Notes under the pieces: model-generated
Databases searched by the model: none
Told to the model about the DNA's origin: nothing
Seen by the model: the letters and a program-made list of their open reading frames with translations, nothing else
Program-made: the position numbers and the translations under genes
Shown here: piece after piece, positions 9,041 through 19,081 of the stretch
Layout of the letters: each line of letters opens with the position of its first letter
How positions within the stretch are numbered: position 1 is the stretch's first letter
Source of the DNA: Diplonema japonicum
Lineage: Eukaryota; Euglenozoa; Diplonemea; Diplonemida; Diplonemidae
Length of the DNA: 64,000 nt
Reading direction: 5' to 3'
NCBI GenBank assembly: GCA_964019335.1
Contig: OZ025689.1
Location: 1-64,000, forward strand

Positions 9041-10007
9041 AAGGTTAACATTAGAGCACAAAAAACTCAAAGTAAAAAGAAGAATGTGGAGAGTAAGAGT
9101 GGAGAGTAAGAGGAGGAAGGTTCTGGGAACGGACATAAGAACGTCAGAAGACGTCGGTGAGGAAGGAGAAGAAAATCAAAGGAATAACGAATCTTCTTCT
9201 TTTTGCAGGGAAAATGCATGCGTCAATAAGGTGGTTGAAGAGACAACCTGCAGGCTTTTGTAATTTTCTATTTCATTTTTATTGTACTTTTGAAGCATAT
9301 TGGGGTTGACAGGTGGGAAAAAAAGAAAGTTATCTGGTAGGAGTCAAAAAGTGGTTTAAAAAAAACCCCCCCCCGGCAAGAAACGGGGAAACTTCCGTTT
9401 CCGTTTCCTTATTTTTCAGAAGGGTGTCTCAGAAGGGACGTCCTTGTCGACTTGACTAACAGAGAATGGCTGCTTGATTCCTTCAACTAGCAGCTTTTTC
9501 ACCATTTCGTTGTTCCGTGCTTGCGAACAGCGAAGCCTGAACTCCTGTACAATTCAATGTAGATTAATTGACATGCATACTCATCACCCGAATCCACATC
9601 TTCACTCAAGAAACGCGTTTCCTTTTCAGAGGAACGTGTTCCCTTCTAGAAATAATGTAAAAAAATATGAGAGGTAAAGGAGGCCGGTGTTGGCGGCGCC
9701 CTGCACAGAACTGTCTACTTGAATACAGGGGGGGCGCGGCCGAGTTGTAGCTTCTTCTTCGTTCCGCGTCGGGTCCTTAATGCGTGCGTTGTGCAGCTCA
9801 ACCCCAGCCGTCCCGGGTAACCAAGATTCTGCGCTCGTGCAGTTTGTTGCCTGTTCGTCACCCTGAGCATCTTCCACTAGGGCGCTACCGGTGATGACCG
9901 ACGAGGAGGTCAACAGCGAACAACACATCTGATGTTTTTCTTATATTTTCATGTTATCCCCACCACCTGAAAAAAAAATTCAAAAGCTTTTTCAACAATA
10001 CTTCACC
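9041..10007. other. Intergenic sequence, nothing recognised
   Basis: Between the repeat cluster and the stop of the first array gene I see no coding sequence with homology or with splice-site patterns like the neighbouring genes. It includes an A-rich then C9 tract near 9360. It should contain the end of the minus-strand transcription unit, but no terminator signal could be identified. Confidence 0.4.
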
Positions 10008-12329
10008 TTATTTGGCGGAAGACAACATGGATGCATAAAAGCTTGATGCTTTATGCTGCATATACCAACAAGAGTTGCCCTCCGACTCCCTATGTTCTTT
10101 CATCAAGTCAAGGAAATCCCTGCACTCCTTTGTGAACTGGGGTTCGCACTTCTCGAAGCCTACTGCTGCCGATTTGAACTTTCCGTCAACCATTTCTTGA
10201 AAGGCGGCATTAAACACAGCGTGAGGAAGGCGTTCCTCTTCATCCAAGGAATACATCCATTCCTCGGAGTCCACTTTCTTCTCTTCAGTTAGACGCGATA
10301 CCTTAACAGGGTTGCACGAGGGCACCACCAGCAGATCCAAGGTAAGGAAACGAAAGTTCTTGCATGTCTCAACTACGCGGGTGCTACAGTACACATGGTT
10401 CTGCCCACGCGAAGCAGCGAACCCTGGCACCACACGTGATCGCACAATCACGTCGGGACACACAGCATAAAATCTAGACGCTTGCGTACCAACATTCCCC
10501 ACCGCTGCAGTTGCGACTTCGTAGGAACACCCCACAACCAGTGAGAGATCTAACTGTGTGAACATAGCCATCGCACGAAGACCCTTCTCTGTGTAAGACA
10601 TCAGCCGTGTGGTTGCGTTGAAACACATCACAACGGAATCGAAGGTCAAATTCACATGAACCCCCGTCCCTGTCGAAGATCTCAGAACCCCCTCCAGCAC
10701 CTCGTTGTAAGCTGCAGCAAGGTCACTATTAGACACACTACTCTTCAGCATAACAGACCCTACTGAGCAGTGCTTTGTCGTCAGATCCAAAGCAAACAGG
10801 TTTTTGATGTGATCCACCGATTTTGTCATCTTCGTTGAAAAGCTTTTTTTTTGCGACATTGATTCTTCCGTGGTGGCTTCCGCTGACTCCTCCGCAATCA
10901 GGTGGCTGGGAATAAAGCTCTTGTACTCCACAAGCATCGCTACCATCGCAAGGAACGACTTCTTCATTTCTTCCACCTCCCGCACTATTGACACAGAACC
11001 TTCTTTGCTTGTTTCGATCCCGTTGATGTCCATTACTTCCACTCTATGCATGTCGTGCACAAGCTTGGTGATTGGGTCACTTATCTTCACCGCGATGAGA
11101 CTTGCTGCCATTATTGCAACCACGGTCACACCCAAAGCAATAAAGACCACAGTTATGATAGTGTTCAAAGCATTGTCTCGCTCCTTATCCGTATGTTCCT
11201 CCACCTCCCGCAGAAGTGCATCGTAAGGGGTGATCACCACCCTGGACCACAAGGGCCCGTTTTTCAAGGGCTCGATGTCGATGAAGTACCTGATTTGGCC
11301 TTGCAGGGGGAACCTCGCTGTCCCAGAGGTCCTGAACACACGATCCCTGGTTCCAGTTTGTGTCTCTACGCCCGTTGCTACTCTTATTCCAGGACCGATG
11401 ATGGGGTGCTCTGACTCAATTCCAACAACACGGTGCCAGACCGGTGCAGAGACGCTACCCGTGTTAATTGATGCAAACCCGTGGGTGCACTCCAGGAGGG
11501 TTCCCGTAGGTATCTCAAGGATGCATAGGATCGTCTCGTTCAGGGTTGGCGTGTAGGCCGTATTGTTGTATTGCCCCACCATTAGAGGCTCCCCACCGCC
11601 GATGATGGACTGCAAGAGGGGCCTCAAGAGATCAAGGGATATTTCACAGAAGATGAAGATGTTGGTATCAACGGTCCCTGGAAGGATGGGGCCCCCGTAG
11701 CCCATTTCCAGCTGCCCTGATGGGTCATCATTGTTCACATCTGTCCACATGAAGGCAATTGCTTTGTCTTCCCTGATGAAGTCGTCACCAAAGGCTCTGG
11801 CTCCTCCATCTTCTTGGAGGAACTTGTCACTATCCAAAGGAACGGGGTACCTGTCCCGGTACCATATCGTAGAACCGTTAGCAAAGCGTATCATTTCTCT
11901 CTTGTTGTTATCGTCCAGGTAGCCCTTCACCGTCAGCTCGGTGACGCCGTTCACAACATTTACAACCCACCCTTCTCGAGGGAAGACACGGGTACTTGCT
12001 TGAAGGCGCGCCAGCATGCTGCGCGTAACAAGCGCAGTTTCACCCCAGCCCATGGGAGTATTTCCTAAAATGAGAGCGCTAGTCTTCCCTAGCTCAACAT
12101 TTTCTCTTACGGGCCTGAAGACTCTCGTCTCGAAGGACAGCGCGAGGAACTTACCCCGCTCACTCACAATATCGCGCGCCATCCCGTACGCGAGGTCCTC
12201 AGCCACAGATGCTGTGCCATCAACAGTATTGTACATGTTCACCCCAAGCATCGACACAGCCACCGTCACCGTCACCACAACGCTCAGCACCGTCGTTGCA
12301 ATGCTCAAATCTCTCAGACGCCAGGGCAT
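10008..12329 (-). CDS. Receptor-type protein with Cache-like ectodomain, HAMP-like linker and degenerate cyclase domain
   Basis: An intron-free 773-aa membrane protein. A signal-anchor helix (about residues 8-31) leads to a roughly 350-residue extracellular region of PAS/Cache type. A second helix (about 390-412) is followed by an S-D-P-I-T-K-L HAMP-like segment. The cytosolic part resembles class III nucleotidyl cyclases: a strand ending F-D-S-V-V-M-C-F-N and a later G-N-V-G-T-Q-A-S-R-F-Y-A-V, matching the G-N-V-G region of cyclases. The first metal-binding Asp segment (normally F-x-D-I-x-x-F) is replaced by C-S-V-G-S-V-M-L-K, so catalysis is doubtful. Such receptor cyclases are typical of kinetoplastids and other protists. 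It is the last gene of the array; its start is the first Met before the anchor. Confidence 0.7.
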   Translation of the reverse strand: MPWRLRDLSIATTVLSVVVTVTVAVSMLGVNMYNTVDGTASVAEDLAYGMARDIVSERGKFLALSFETRVFRPVRENVELGKTSALILGNTPMGWGETALVTRSMLARLQASTRVFPREGWVVNVVNGVTELTVKGYLDDNNKREMIRFANGSTIWYRDRYPVPLDSDKFLQEDGGARAFGDDFIREDKAIAFMWTDVNNDDPSGQLEMGYGGPILPGTVDTNIFIFCEISLDLLRPLLQSIIGGGEPLMVGQYNNTAYTPTLNETILCILEIPTGTLLECTHGFASINTGSVSAPVWHRVVGIESEHPIIGPGIRVATGVETQTGTRDRVFRTSGTARFPLQGQIRYFIDIEPLKNGPLWSRVVITPYDALLREVEEHTDKERDNALNTIITVVFIALGVTVVAIMAASLIAVKISDPITKLVHDMHRVEVMDINGIETSKEGSVSIVREVEEMKKSFLAMVAMLVEYKSFIPSHLIAEESAEATTEESMSQKKSFSTKMTKSVDHIKNLFALDLTTKHCSVGSVMLKSSVSNSDLAAAYNEVLEGVLRSSTGTGVHVNLTFDSVVMCFNATTRLMSYTEKGLRAMAMFTQLDLSLVVGCSYEVATAAVGNVGTQASRFYAVCPDVIVRSRVVPGFAASRGQNHVYCSTRVVETCKNFRFLTLDLLVVPSCNPVKVSRLTEEKKVDSEEWMYSLDEEERLPHAVFNAAFQEMVDGKFKSAAVGFEKCEPQFTKECRDFLDLMKEHRESEGNSCWYMQHKASSFYASMLSSAK

Positions 12330-12436
12330 TAGTCACTTGATAATTCCTGCAGGCAATTTTGTTTATACACACGGAATGTGCTACTTTATTTTCCTAAGAA
12401 ACCTGTATGAAATCAACTAACTGCGCCCCCGGCTCG

Positions 12437-12700
12437 TCTGAATCAGTGCTGCTCATATGAGCTTTCGTGCCACCAAAAACTGATTTTGAGGGTGTTTTTG
12501 GGTTAATCTCGGGGCCAAAAACCATTTTCGATGGGAAAATCGCGGAACTACGTTTTATTTTGTGCAAAGGTATGGTGGTGTGGCACTTTAAATGCCTTTG
12601 TAAAACTTTTGATCGCTAGGTGTCTAGCGCTTATTGTCTGTACAAAAGACTATTCGTTGGCAGTGCCCAAGGGGACATTCTCACTGATGATAAGACCTCA
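12437..12700. repeat. Interspersed repeat family, copy B
   Basis: This is homologous to 1846-2045 in the same orientation, keeping GAATCAGTGCTGCTCAT, the CCACCAAAAACTGATTTT block and a decayed core GCTAGGTGTCTAGC. It ends with AGTGCCCAAGGGGACATTCT through GACCTCA (12662-12700), the reverse complement of the start of copy A. It occupies the gap between the cyclase-like gene and the metacaspase-like gene. Bases 12701-13010 hold nothing I recognise. Confidence 0.75.
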
Positions 12701-13010
12701 TTTAGCACCACTAATAAGCATGGTCTGTTCAGGCAAAATCGGCCTCCTGTCGTACCTATGTTGTCGGGCCACTGATGACAGGCCCAAGGGTTCTAGATAG
12801 CCAGGGGTCTTATGATATTCTCAAAAAGAAACATTACCGGAACTCGTGATTCCGTGCTCGGACTGCCATGTCCTTCAGCTCCAGCACGAACCTCCACCCC
12901 CAAGCAAACTTCGTTTAATTGTAAAAGAAAATGACTGGAAATAAAAACGGTTTATATATCAACAATAAAGTGGAACGCTAAAATAATACAACGCGTTCAA
13001 AAGCTCACTA

Positions 13011-14894
13011 TCATCCTGCACTGTATTTCTGTATGAGTGCTTCTAGTGTGTTATTCTCTTCTATCAAATGAAAAGTGGACTGCATCTTTCTCTCTAGCGT
13101 TCGGTGTACCTCCGTAGAAAGTGCTGCATTCTCCTTGTACAGCATCTTCAGGTTCTCGGAGGGCCGTGGCGGTGTGGGCGGGAGTACAATTTCCTCTTCT
13201 TTTTCCATTTGGAAGTGTGTGAACCGAGGTGGGGTACTTACTAGGTGACGGGGTGGAGAAGTTTCTGGGGGAGGCAGGTCAAGGAGCCCAAGGCCATCTG
13301 TCGATTCACTCTTGATGCGCACAGGAGGGGTCACGTGAACATGTAGTTCCTGAGGCTCGTACTGGTCGGGGGTAGTCACGTCATCGTTAAGTCTTACCTC
13401 GCTTTTTCCTTGTTCTTGCGCATCAAGAAGCAACGGTGCAGCCTGAGATTTTGAACAAAACGCGAGGTCGTCTGACAGTTCTGGAATGTACATTGAGGAT
13501 ACATAAAGACCACGAAGCCTTACAATGTCGCTATATGTAGTCATGTGCTCAGTGCATTGGGTGAAATTTGCTACCACTTCAGGCACATGCCTCCCCATTC
13601 CGGTGAAGCACATCACCCGCGGTGGGGCCGCTGTGACGGTTGTCGCGCTACATCGAGCCCAGCTCCCATACAAAACAAAGCGCCACTCTTGGACAATGGA
13701 CGGAAGCTGTCTGCAAGAAGTTGGGGCACTTCCTTCCATCCTAGTCTCGCTGCGTAGTATGCCAGTGCTGTTTCGCATTTCCTCTTCTGACTGGCAGATT
13801 TTCCAATACCCCTTTCGATCTCTGTACAACAGACAGCCACGGCATTTCCAGACAGGCCAGCCCTCCCACTCACCTGTCTTTTCGTAGCACCCTGCTACCC
13901 CCTCCACGTCACCACTGATCACCCACAAACTTGTAGGTGTAAATCCTTCTGTTTTGATGTCATCCCCCTCTGTCCACGCTGTGTAGCAATGTTCCATTTT
14001 GTGTGGCAGATCAACTAACGGTGCGTTGAGAACACCTGTTTCAAGAATGCAGAGATCGCTCCCCCGAGGGCAGGATAAGATCAGGTGGGTGTTGATGTTA
14101 TCTGCGGTAAGGGGGCCAACTGAGAGGTGGTCGCATGGGCGCCACGTGTCATGGGAGTCGGTCAGAAGAGCCACAAAGAGGGTGTGATTCTCTGCGGAGG
14201 AAGTCAACCACTTAAACGCTGCCAATATTTGGCTCTTTGTAATACGGGGCCCTGTTAGCAGTTTGAAGGCACTTGGGCCCCATCCATTGTGGGTCGTCAT
14301 GCTTTGCTGGAGCTGCGTTGCAAGGGTCATGCAATGTGTTTCAGGTATTTTCTGACTTGCTAAGACGATGAGGCCTCGTTTCTGTTTGGGGACTGGATAT
14401 TTTGAAGGAGGGCGGAGATTCTCGAACCTTACCAGCAGCGGCCCCCTGTCAGTGGCGACGAGGACTCTGTTGACCTCTGACTGGACAGACACAACAGTAC
14501 CTCGTGTATTGTTGAGCATAACGTCTGTTACCAGTCCTACCAGCTGCACACGCATTCCAGGTACGAGGAACAACTTGTTTGCGTTGCTGGACACAGCCGT
14601 ATCTGCCAGCAGCTTCTCATAATGCCGCTTCAGCATCCCCGAAGCTCCGTAGGCAGCGTCTACATGCTGCATCTGGAGCCCTTTCAGATCGCACCCCAAC
14701 CTCCTGCACAATGCTTCATAGTCACCAACGGACATCGTCACCCCCTTCATTGCCTCGCCCCACCTCACAGTCTCCTCATAACACCACATCCCATCACCAT
14801 CTGCGTCAAAGTGCCTGAATATCACGCCAATCTTCCCCGAGCGTTCTTCATAGAGGTCCTCGTCTGCTGCATCGTTGAAGCAAATGTTGCCCAT
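13011..14894 (-). CDS. EF-hand pseudo-metacaspase, predicted N-myristoylated
   Basis: An intron-free 627-aa protein. It starts M-G-N-I-C, a classic N-myristoylation plus palmitoylation signal. A canonical EF-hand loop spans residues 30-41 (D30, D32, D34, G35, E41), followed by an SH3-like region (about 112-162). Residues 170-297 follow the metacaspase p20 fold: R-G-L-I-V-L at the first strand, S-Q-I-L-A-A-F-K-W-L, then T-D-S-H-D where metacaspases have Y-S-G-H-G, then L-T-A-D-N-I-N, and L-V-D-L-P-H for L-D-L-P-Y. His248 aligns with the catalytic His, but the D-S-C-H-S-G block is E-T-G-V-L-N-A, so the nucleophilic Cys is lost. A C-terminal region has a W-x-K-C-R-G-C segment and a coiled tail. 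Trypanosomes have membrane-bound inactive metacaspases, so a scaffold or regulatory role is plausible (inference). Confidence 0.7.
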   Translation of the reverse strand: MGNICFNDAADEDLYEERSGKIGVIFRHFDADGDGMWCYEETVRWGEAMKGVTMSVGDYEALCRRLGCDLKGLQMQHVDAAYGASGMLKRHYEKLLADTAVSSNANKLFLVPGMRVQLVGLVTDVMLNNTRGTVVSVQSEVNRVLVATDRGPLLVRFENLRPPSKYPVPKQKRGLIVLASQKIPETHCMTLATQLQQSMTTHNGWGPSAFKLLTGPRITKSQILAAFKWLTSSAENHTLFVALLTDSHDTWRPCDHLSVGPLTADNINTHLILSCPRGSDLCILETGVLNAPLVDLPHKMEHCYTAWTEGDDIKTEGFTPTSLWVISGDVEGVAGCYEKTGEWEGWPVWKCRGCLLYRDRKGYWKICQSEEEMRNSTGILRSETRMEGSAPTSCRQLPSIVQEWRFVLYGSWARCSATTVTAAPPRVMCFTGMGRHVPEVVANFTQCTEHMTTYSDIVRLRGLYVSSMYIPELSDDLAFCSKSQAAPLLLDAQEQGKSEVRLNDDVTTPDQYEPQELHVHVTPPVRIKSESTDGLGLLDLPPPETSPPRHLVSTPPRFTHFQMEKEEEIVLPPTPPRPSENLKMLYKENAALSTEVHRTLERKMQSTFHLIEENNTLEALIQKYSAG

Positions 14895-14956
14895 CCCTCC
14901 TGTACTCTGTGTTCTGTGGTGGACGAGGCCAATAAAAATGTTATGTTGATACTCTC

Positions 14957-15885
14957 CTACTCTTGCGCTGGTTCTTCTTCTTCTTCTTCTACTTCTTCTT
15001 CTTCTTCTTCTACCTCTTCATTCTCCATGTGAGTGTCTGCTTGCGCCTCCTCAGCTTCCGCCTCTTCCTCTTCTTCGTCATCACTGTGGATCACGTAAAG
15101 GTCATCGAGCATCTTCTGCCTGTCTCGTACCATTTGTTCACATTTCTCTTTGCTTTCTGCTAAGTATTTCTCCTGGAAGGCTAGCACCTCTTCCCCATTG
15201 CTGCACGCTGCGTAACCATCTAAGAGCTCTTGGTTCAGCTCTATAAAATGACCACCCCACCCGAAACCTTCAAGCACGTCGTGGGCCTCTTCATAGAAAC
15301 CTGTAGCGGTGGCATGTGTTCAATAGTAACATACCCGTGATATACAAAGTAGCGGCTATGGCTTCTACACACGTGAGCTTCATTGGCTTTCCGAAATTGA
15401 CCGGATTGGCAGCTACAAGGAAAGGCAGGAGTCTCTGGAGTGTTCGTAGAATCATTTTAATGATACCTCAGGTCCCATCCTCATTCGCTTCCAAGGTACT
15501 TCCTCAAGTCGCGCCCACGAGCAATCCACCACACCGGCACCTTTTTCCTTTACAACTTGTGCGTCTTCTGGAGATAGTGTCTTCTTACCGTTTGGTGATA
15601 GTACAACCCCCATGAAGGCCTGATTCAGGCGCAGTGTGTGTAGCTTCCCCATGCGCTCAAGCTTCTTCCCTGTGCATCGACGCGCGTCGCACTGTAGTGT
15701 TGTTTCTTTTCTTATGACTAGCATACCTGCTCGAAGTCCCACATTGCAAGTGGGATTGGAAAATTAAGCGCTGGCTTTGATGCTTTGCTTCTTCCAGTTG
15801 ACTTTTTTCCTTTACCACCCTTACCCCCTTTTCCTCCCTTGCCACCTTTGCCTCCCGACTTACTTTTTCCTTCCTTCTTTCCCAT
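14957..15885 (-). CDS. TSR3: 18S rRNA aminocarboxypropyltransferase TSR3
   Basis: This enzyme adds the acp group from S-adenosylmethionine to the hypermodified uridine of small-subunit rRNA late in 40S maturation. Four exons (15885-15727, 15691-15467, 15434-15335, 15300-14957) with introns of 35, 32 and 34 nt give 275 aa. Recognition is strong: [60 protein letters not shown] and F-x-W-G. It has a Gly/Lys repeat N-terminus (about residues 11-30), probably for nucleolar RNA binding, and a long Glu-rich tail encoded by a CTT-type microsatellite at 14968-15015. Only 62 bp separate its stop from the next gene. Confidence 0.95.
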
Positions 15886-16981
15886 GATGCTTCTTTCCTG
15901 TATGGATTAAGAGACTGAAAACACTGTGAATAAAATATAACCAAAAAGGCACTGAGGCCAAGAGGCAATCAGGCCCACTGCATTCGAAAAAAGTACTCAA
16001 CACAAGCTAACCTCATGACACATAATAAGGCGGGGGTGGGTTATATAATGAAAAAGAAATCCTTTTTGGACACCTCATACTTTATTTTTTCACTCCACAC
16101 TGCTTTTTTGCAACGTACGTGTAACAACAGTATTAAAAAAAAAAAACAGGGGGGAAACCCTATGCATTTCCGTGATACATGTTCGTTTCATTTGCAAAAA
16201 TATTATCACCCGTATGACACCCGTACCCGTAGTTGTCAACGTCACCCGATAGTCGCATGCGGTGAAGATCACAACTTGCTCGTCTTGTTCACGTCACGAG
16301 CACCTGCTTGGTCTGTGGGTAGCAGAAGGAGGTCGGCAACATTAACGTGTGCAGGGCGCGTAACCATGTACCTGTGTTTGTTGTAAAAATCACAGTCTCC
16401 GGCAGTCATCCTGAAGACAGGACGTCGCCTTCCTCCTCCACATCCGCCCGCACCCCCAAACCACACCAACATGAAGGCGAACGGCACGACGGCAAACGTC
16501 CTGCAGCAATAAAGGTGGCCAACCCCCCGGAGACCAGGGAACCGGGGGGCGAATAGGTGCAGGAGGAAAGTGGTCAAGGAAGGGCCAGGAATGGATGCAG
16601 ATGCAATGCATCAAGAGAATACGTCACAGAGGGCCGAACTCTCGGTACAGACAGGACAGGCTGCAGAGGCAAAGGAAGGGACCCAGTCCAACTTCCCAAC
16701 CCTGCGCCCTAGAGGGAAGTCAATGCGCAGGTACAAGAGGCTGCGAGACACGAGGGGCGCACTGAAAGCGGCCACGATCCAGACGATCGCCTCCAGAGAT
16801 GGCCGCAGGTGCAAAACCAGGAAGGCGCAAGGGTCAGGAATGGACCTATCCGTTCGGCATTAAAATCTTTTTTACAGGGAGGGCTGCAGTTTTCTACGCC
16901 TTTCAAAATTTCTGAACTTTTTATTTTCATTCTTATTTTTAAAGCGCCCATGGTTGACACCCCGGTTGCCCATGTCGTGTA
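15886..16981. other. Intergenic region with one weak minus-strand ORF
   Basis: About 1.1 kb between TSR3 and the dehydrogenase. A minus-strand frame at 16269-16577 (102 codons) starts with a hydrophobic stretch and Gly/Cys-rich segment and could be a small membrane protein or part of a spliced gene, but I recognise no family and no clear GTATG intron. The rest (16015-16200 and 16580-16980) shows nothing I can support. Confidence 0.25.
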
Positions 16982-17761
16982 CTAAGTAAAGCCACCTGAT
17001 TTCTGCGCAAGCAGTTCAGTGTCATGAGCCCCTTCCGTGCAAAATGAATTGCCTCCTGGATTCTGGTTTTTTCCCAAAATATCATACAGAATGCTGTCAG
17101 CACAGTCCTCCGCCGTGAGTGGTCTGTAGCCTTGGTAGACTTTTTCGGCCTTGCTGCTGTCACCCTTAAAACGAACCTCCGAGAACTCTGTGCTCACGAG
17201 CCCAGGGTGCATCGCGGCAACTCTCACACCCTCCTTGTAAAGGTCGTAGCGCATTGCTTTCGTAAGCTGGTCTACCGCCGCCTTCGTAGCGCAGTACACG
17301 TTCCCATTGGGGTAGGCCTCCTTCCCTGCAATGGAACCAATGTTCACGATAACACTGTCCTTGTTCCTCGGCATCATGGGCAGCACTTCCTTCGTCACGT
17401 ACAAGAGCCCTTTCAGGTTGATGTCGAGCATTGCCTCCCAGTCGGACACTGCCCCGCCCTGGATCGAGTCCAGACCGTGTGCGTTTCCTGCGTTGTTCAC
17501 AAGGATGCTGATGGACCTCCACGCCCTCGGAAGGTGCTCCATCACGCGCTGCAGGGACTTGTGGTCCACCACATCAAAGCACAAAGGGTACACAGGTGCA
17601 GCCCCGGCCATCTTCTTCTGCAGAGCCACTAGCCTGTCCTGCCTCCTTCCGCATGCAATCACGGCAATCCCATTCTTGCAGAAGAGCTCCGCGGTCGCAA
17701 GGCCAATCCCGCTTGTTGCCCCAGTCACGAATGCAACACGCTGTCCTTTCAATGGGTCCAT
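16982..17761 (-). CDS. Short-chain dehydrogenase/reductase, 3-hydroxy-acid dehydrogenase type
   Basis: A 259-aa classical SDR. The Rossmann motif T-G-A-T-S-G-I-G lies near residues 14-21, the N-N-A-G motif near 90, and the catalytic Ser and Y-x-x-x-K (Y-C-A-T-K) near 146-163. The G-R-R-Q-D-R-L segment after strand 2 suggests NADP(H). The N-N-A-G-N-A-H-G-L-D segment and the Y-R-P-L-T-A-E-D-C-A-D segment match the yeast YMR226C / bacterial YdfG group, which oxidises L-serine, L-allo-threonine and 3-hydroxy acids. The C-terminus is odd: reading through gives a Gly-rich end, while a possible 25-nt GTATG intron at about 17068-17092 would give a different tail with A-I-H-F-A and L-N-C-L segments closer to SDR ends. 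Function is secure, but the last 35 codons are not. Confidence 0.85.
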   Translation of the reverse strand: MDPLKGQRVAFVTGATSGIGLATAELFCKNGIAVIACGRRQDRLVALQKKMAGAAPVYPLCFDVVDHKSLQRVMEHLPRAWRSISILVNNAGNAHGLDSIQGGAVSDWEAMLDINLKGLLYVTKEVLPMMPRNKDSVIVNIGSIAGKEAYPNGNVYCATKAAVDQLTKAMRYDLYKEGVRVAAMHPGLVSTEFSEVRFKGDSSKAEKVYQGYRPLTAEDCADSILYDILGKNQNPGGNSFCTEGAHDTELLAQKSGGFT

Positions 17762-17806
17762 TTTTGTTTGTTGTTCTGCATAGTTTAAAATCTTTTAATT
17801 AAAACC

Positions 17807-17976
17807 TTAACCATTAAAGGACAAAGCGCTAGATATCTAGCGTTCAAAAAATTAAGGCATTTTAAGTACCACGCACCCCCTATGGTTGCATGCTCGAGGA
17901 TTTTAATTTTAGAAAATTAAAAAGTCGATGGTGACCCTTTCTTTTGCCCAAACAACCCCCGTCCTTTAATGGTTAA
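17807..17976. mobile_element. Interspersed repeat family, copy C (MITE-like, TTAA-flanked)
   Basis: A 170-bp element bounded by perfect 16-bp inverted repeats, TTAACCATTAAAGGAC at 17807-17822 and its complement at 17961-17976. Read as TTAA target duplications, the element termini would be CCATTAAAGG, which resembles piggyBac-type insertion (inference). It contains CGCTAGATATCTAGCG (a palindrome at 17827-17842) and TTAAGGCATTTTAAGTACCA, the reverse complement of copy A. It lies between the dehydrogenase and the thioredoxin gene. Confidence 0.7.
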
Positions 17977-18009
17977 AATAAAATAAGCTCAAAAGATAAT
18001 TAGAGTCTA

Positions 18010-18831
18010 TTAGTACTTATTTGGAGCTCGTTTCTTGTTTGTTGAACGGGTCATGTTCAGCTGGTTACCTTTCCTCAGGACGGTGACGCGGTGTTTTTGT
18101 ACAAGTTGCTTCTTGTTAGAAATGAACCACTTCCTACCGATATAGCCACGCACGTGTTTCTGGATCATGATAACACACGAGATACGGAGTGCTTCAATCT
18201 CGAGCCGTTTCCGCTCAGCTTCCAGCACCTCGTTTTCCTTCTTCAATAGAGAGTGGGTCTTGAAGACGCCGTTCACGTAGAGGCCTATCCTCCCGAGCTG
18301 CCTGTTCCTCCTCCACTTAGATTGGATGACGAAAGCGGCTGTGTTTATCTCCTTCTGAGTGATACCTATCGTCACAGTATCGATGTCCATATTCACACGC
18401 GAGATCCATTCCAAGTTGAACTCGATCTGCGGTAGGTTAAGTCCCTCTGTGATGGCGCACAGTCTGCCTCCTCTGAAGTACAAAAACGTCGGTTCTGCGG
18501 TGCCTATCCATGGAAGAAGGATCCTAGACCACCTCGCAGGGACTGTGTCGTCATCACCCTGTGACCAATCGATCTGGTTGCTACGCGCTCTCAAGCACTT
18601 CACGACTCTATCAATATCAAGCGTCGCACATACAATCTTCACCCCCCCACGGATACTTTCTATCAAAGTCTTAAGCGCGGGTTTCACAACCTGACAAGTT
18701 CCACACCACTTGGAATACAACTCCACCAAAAACAGCGTATCATTCAGTTTGCATTTGCTAAGTTCCTCCTGAAAATCCATATCATTAATGACAGAGAGTT
18801 GCCAATCAACCTCTTCTACTTCTTCTTCCAT
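18010..18831 (-). CDS. Thioredoxin-domain protein with IQ motifs
   Basis: A 273-aa protein with a thioredoxin fold at the N-terminus. The redox site W42-C-G-T-C46 replaces the usual W-C-G-P-C, followed by V-V-K-P-A-L. There is an insertion of about 30 residues before the T-F-L-Y-F-R-G-G strand (the cis-Pro position reads E-P-T). The C-terminal part has IQ-like calmodulin-binding helices (A-A-F-V-I-Q-S-K-W-R-R and V-I-M-I-Q-K-H-V-R-G-Y-I-G-R) and a basic tail. Thioredoxin plus IQ or coiled segments is seen in axonemal dynein-associated thioredoxins, so a flagellar role is possible (inference). The start at 18831 follows the usual acidic opening M-E-E-E-V-E-E. Confidence 0.75.
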   Translation of the reverse strand: MEEEVEEVDWQLSVINDMDFQEELSKCKLNDTLFLVELYSKWCGTCQVVKPALKTLIESIRGGVKIVCATLDIDRVVKCLRARSNQIDWSQGDDDTVPARWSRILLPWIGTAEPTFLYFRGGRLCAITEGLNLPQIEFNLEWISRVNMDIDTVTIGITQKEINTAAFVIQSKWRRNRQLGRIGLYVNGVFKTHSLLKKENEVLEAERKRLEIEALRISCVIMIQKHVRGYIGRKWFISNKKQLVQKHRVTVLRKGNQLNMTRSTNKKRAPNKY

Positions 18832-19081
18832 TGTGTAAATGCCCTGTGTTTTTATAATGAACGTGGTGGTACACTGCGCAAAAAGAAAATACAAACATGT
18901 TGGACTATTCTAAAGATTTCACAATACAAGGTGTTACACATTTTTGACAAACAACAGTTACTAATATACATAGGAGCGGTAATGTATCAATGTTCAAGCA
19001 TGTCCATGGAGACCTCCCTCCCGAGTCTGCCGGGGGACATCATCCTGGAGGTGCTGGCGACGGTGACCGAGCGCAGGGGAC

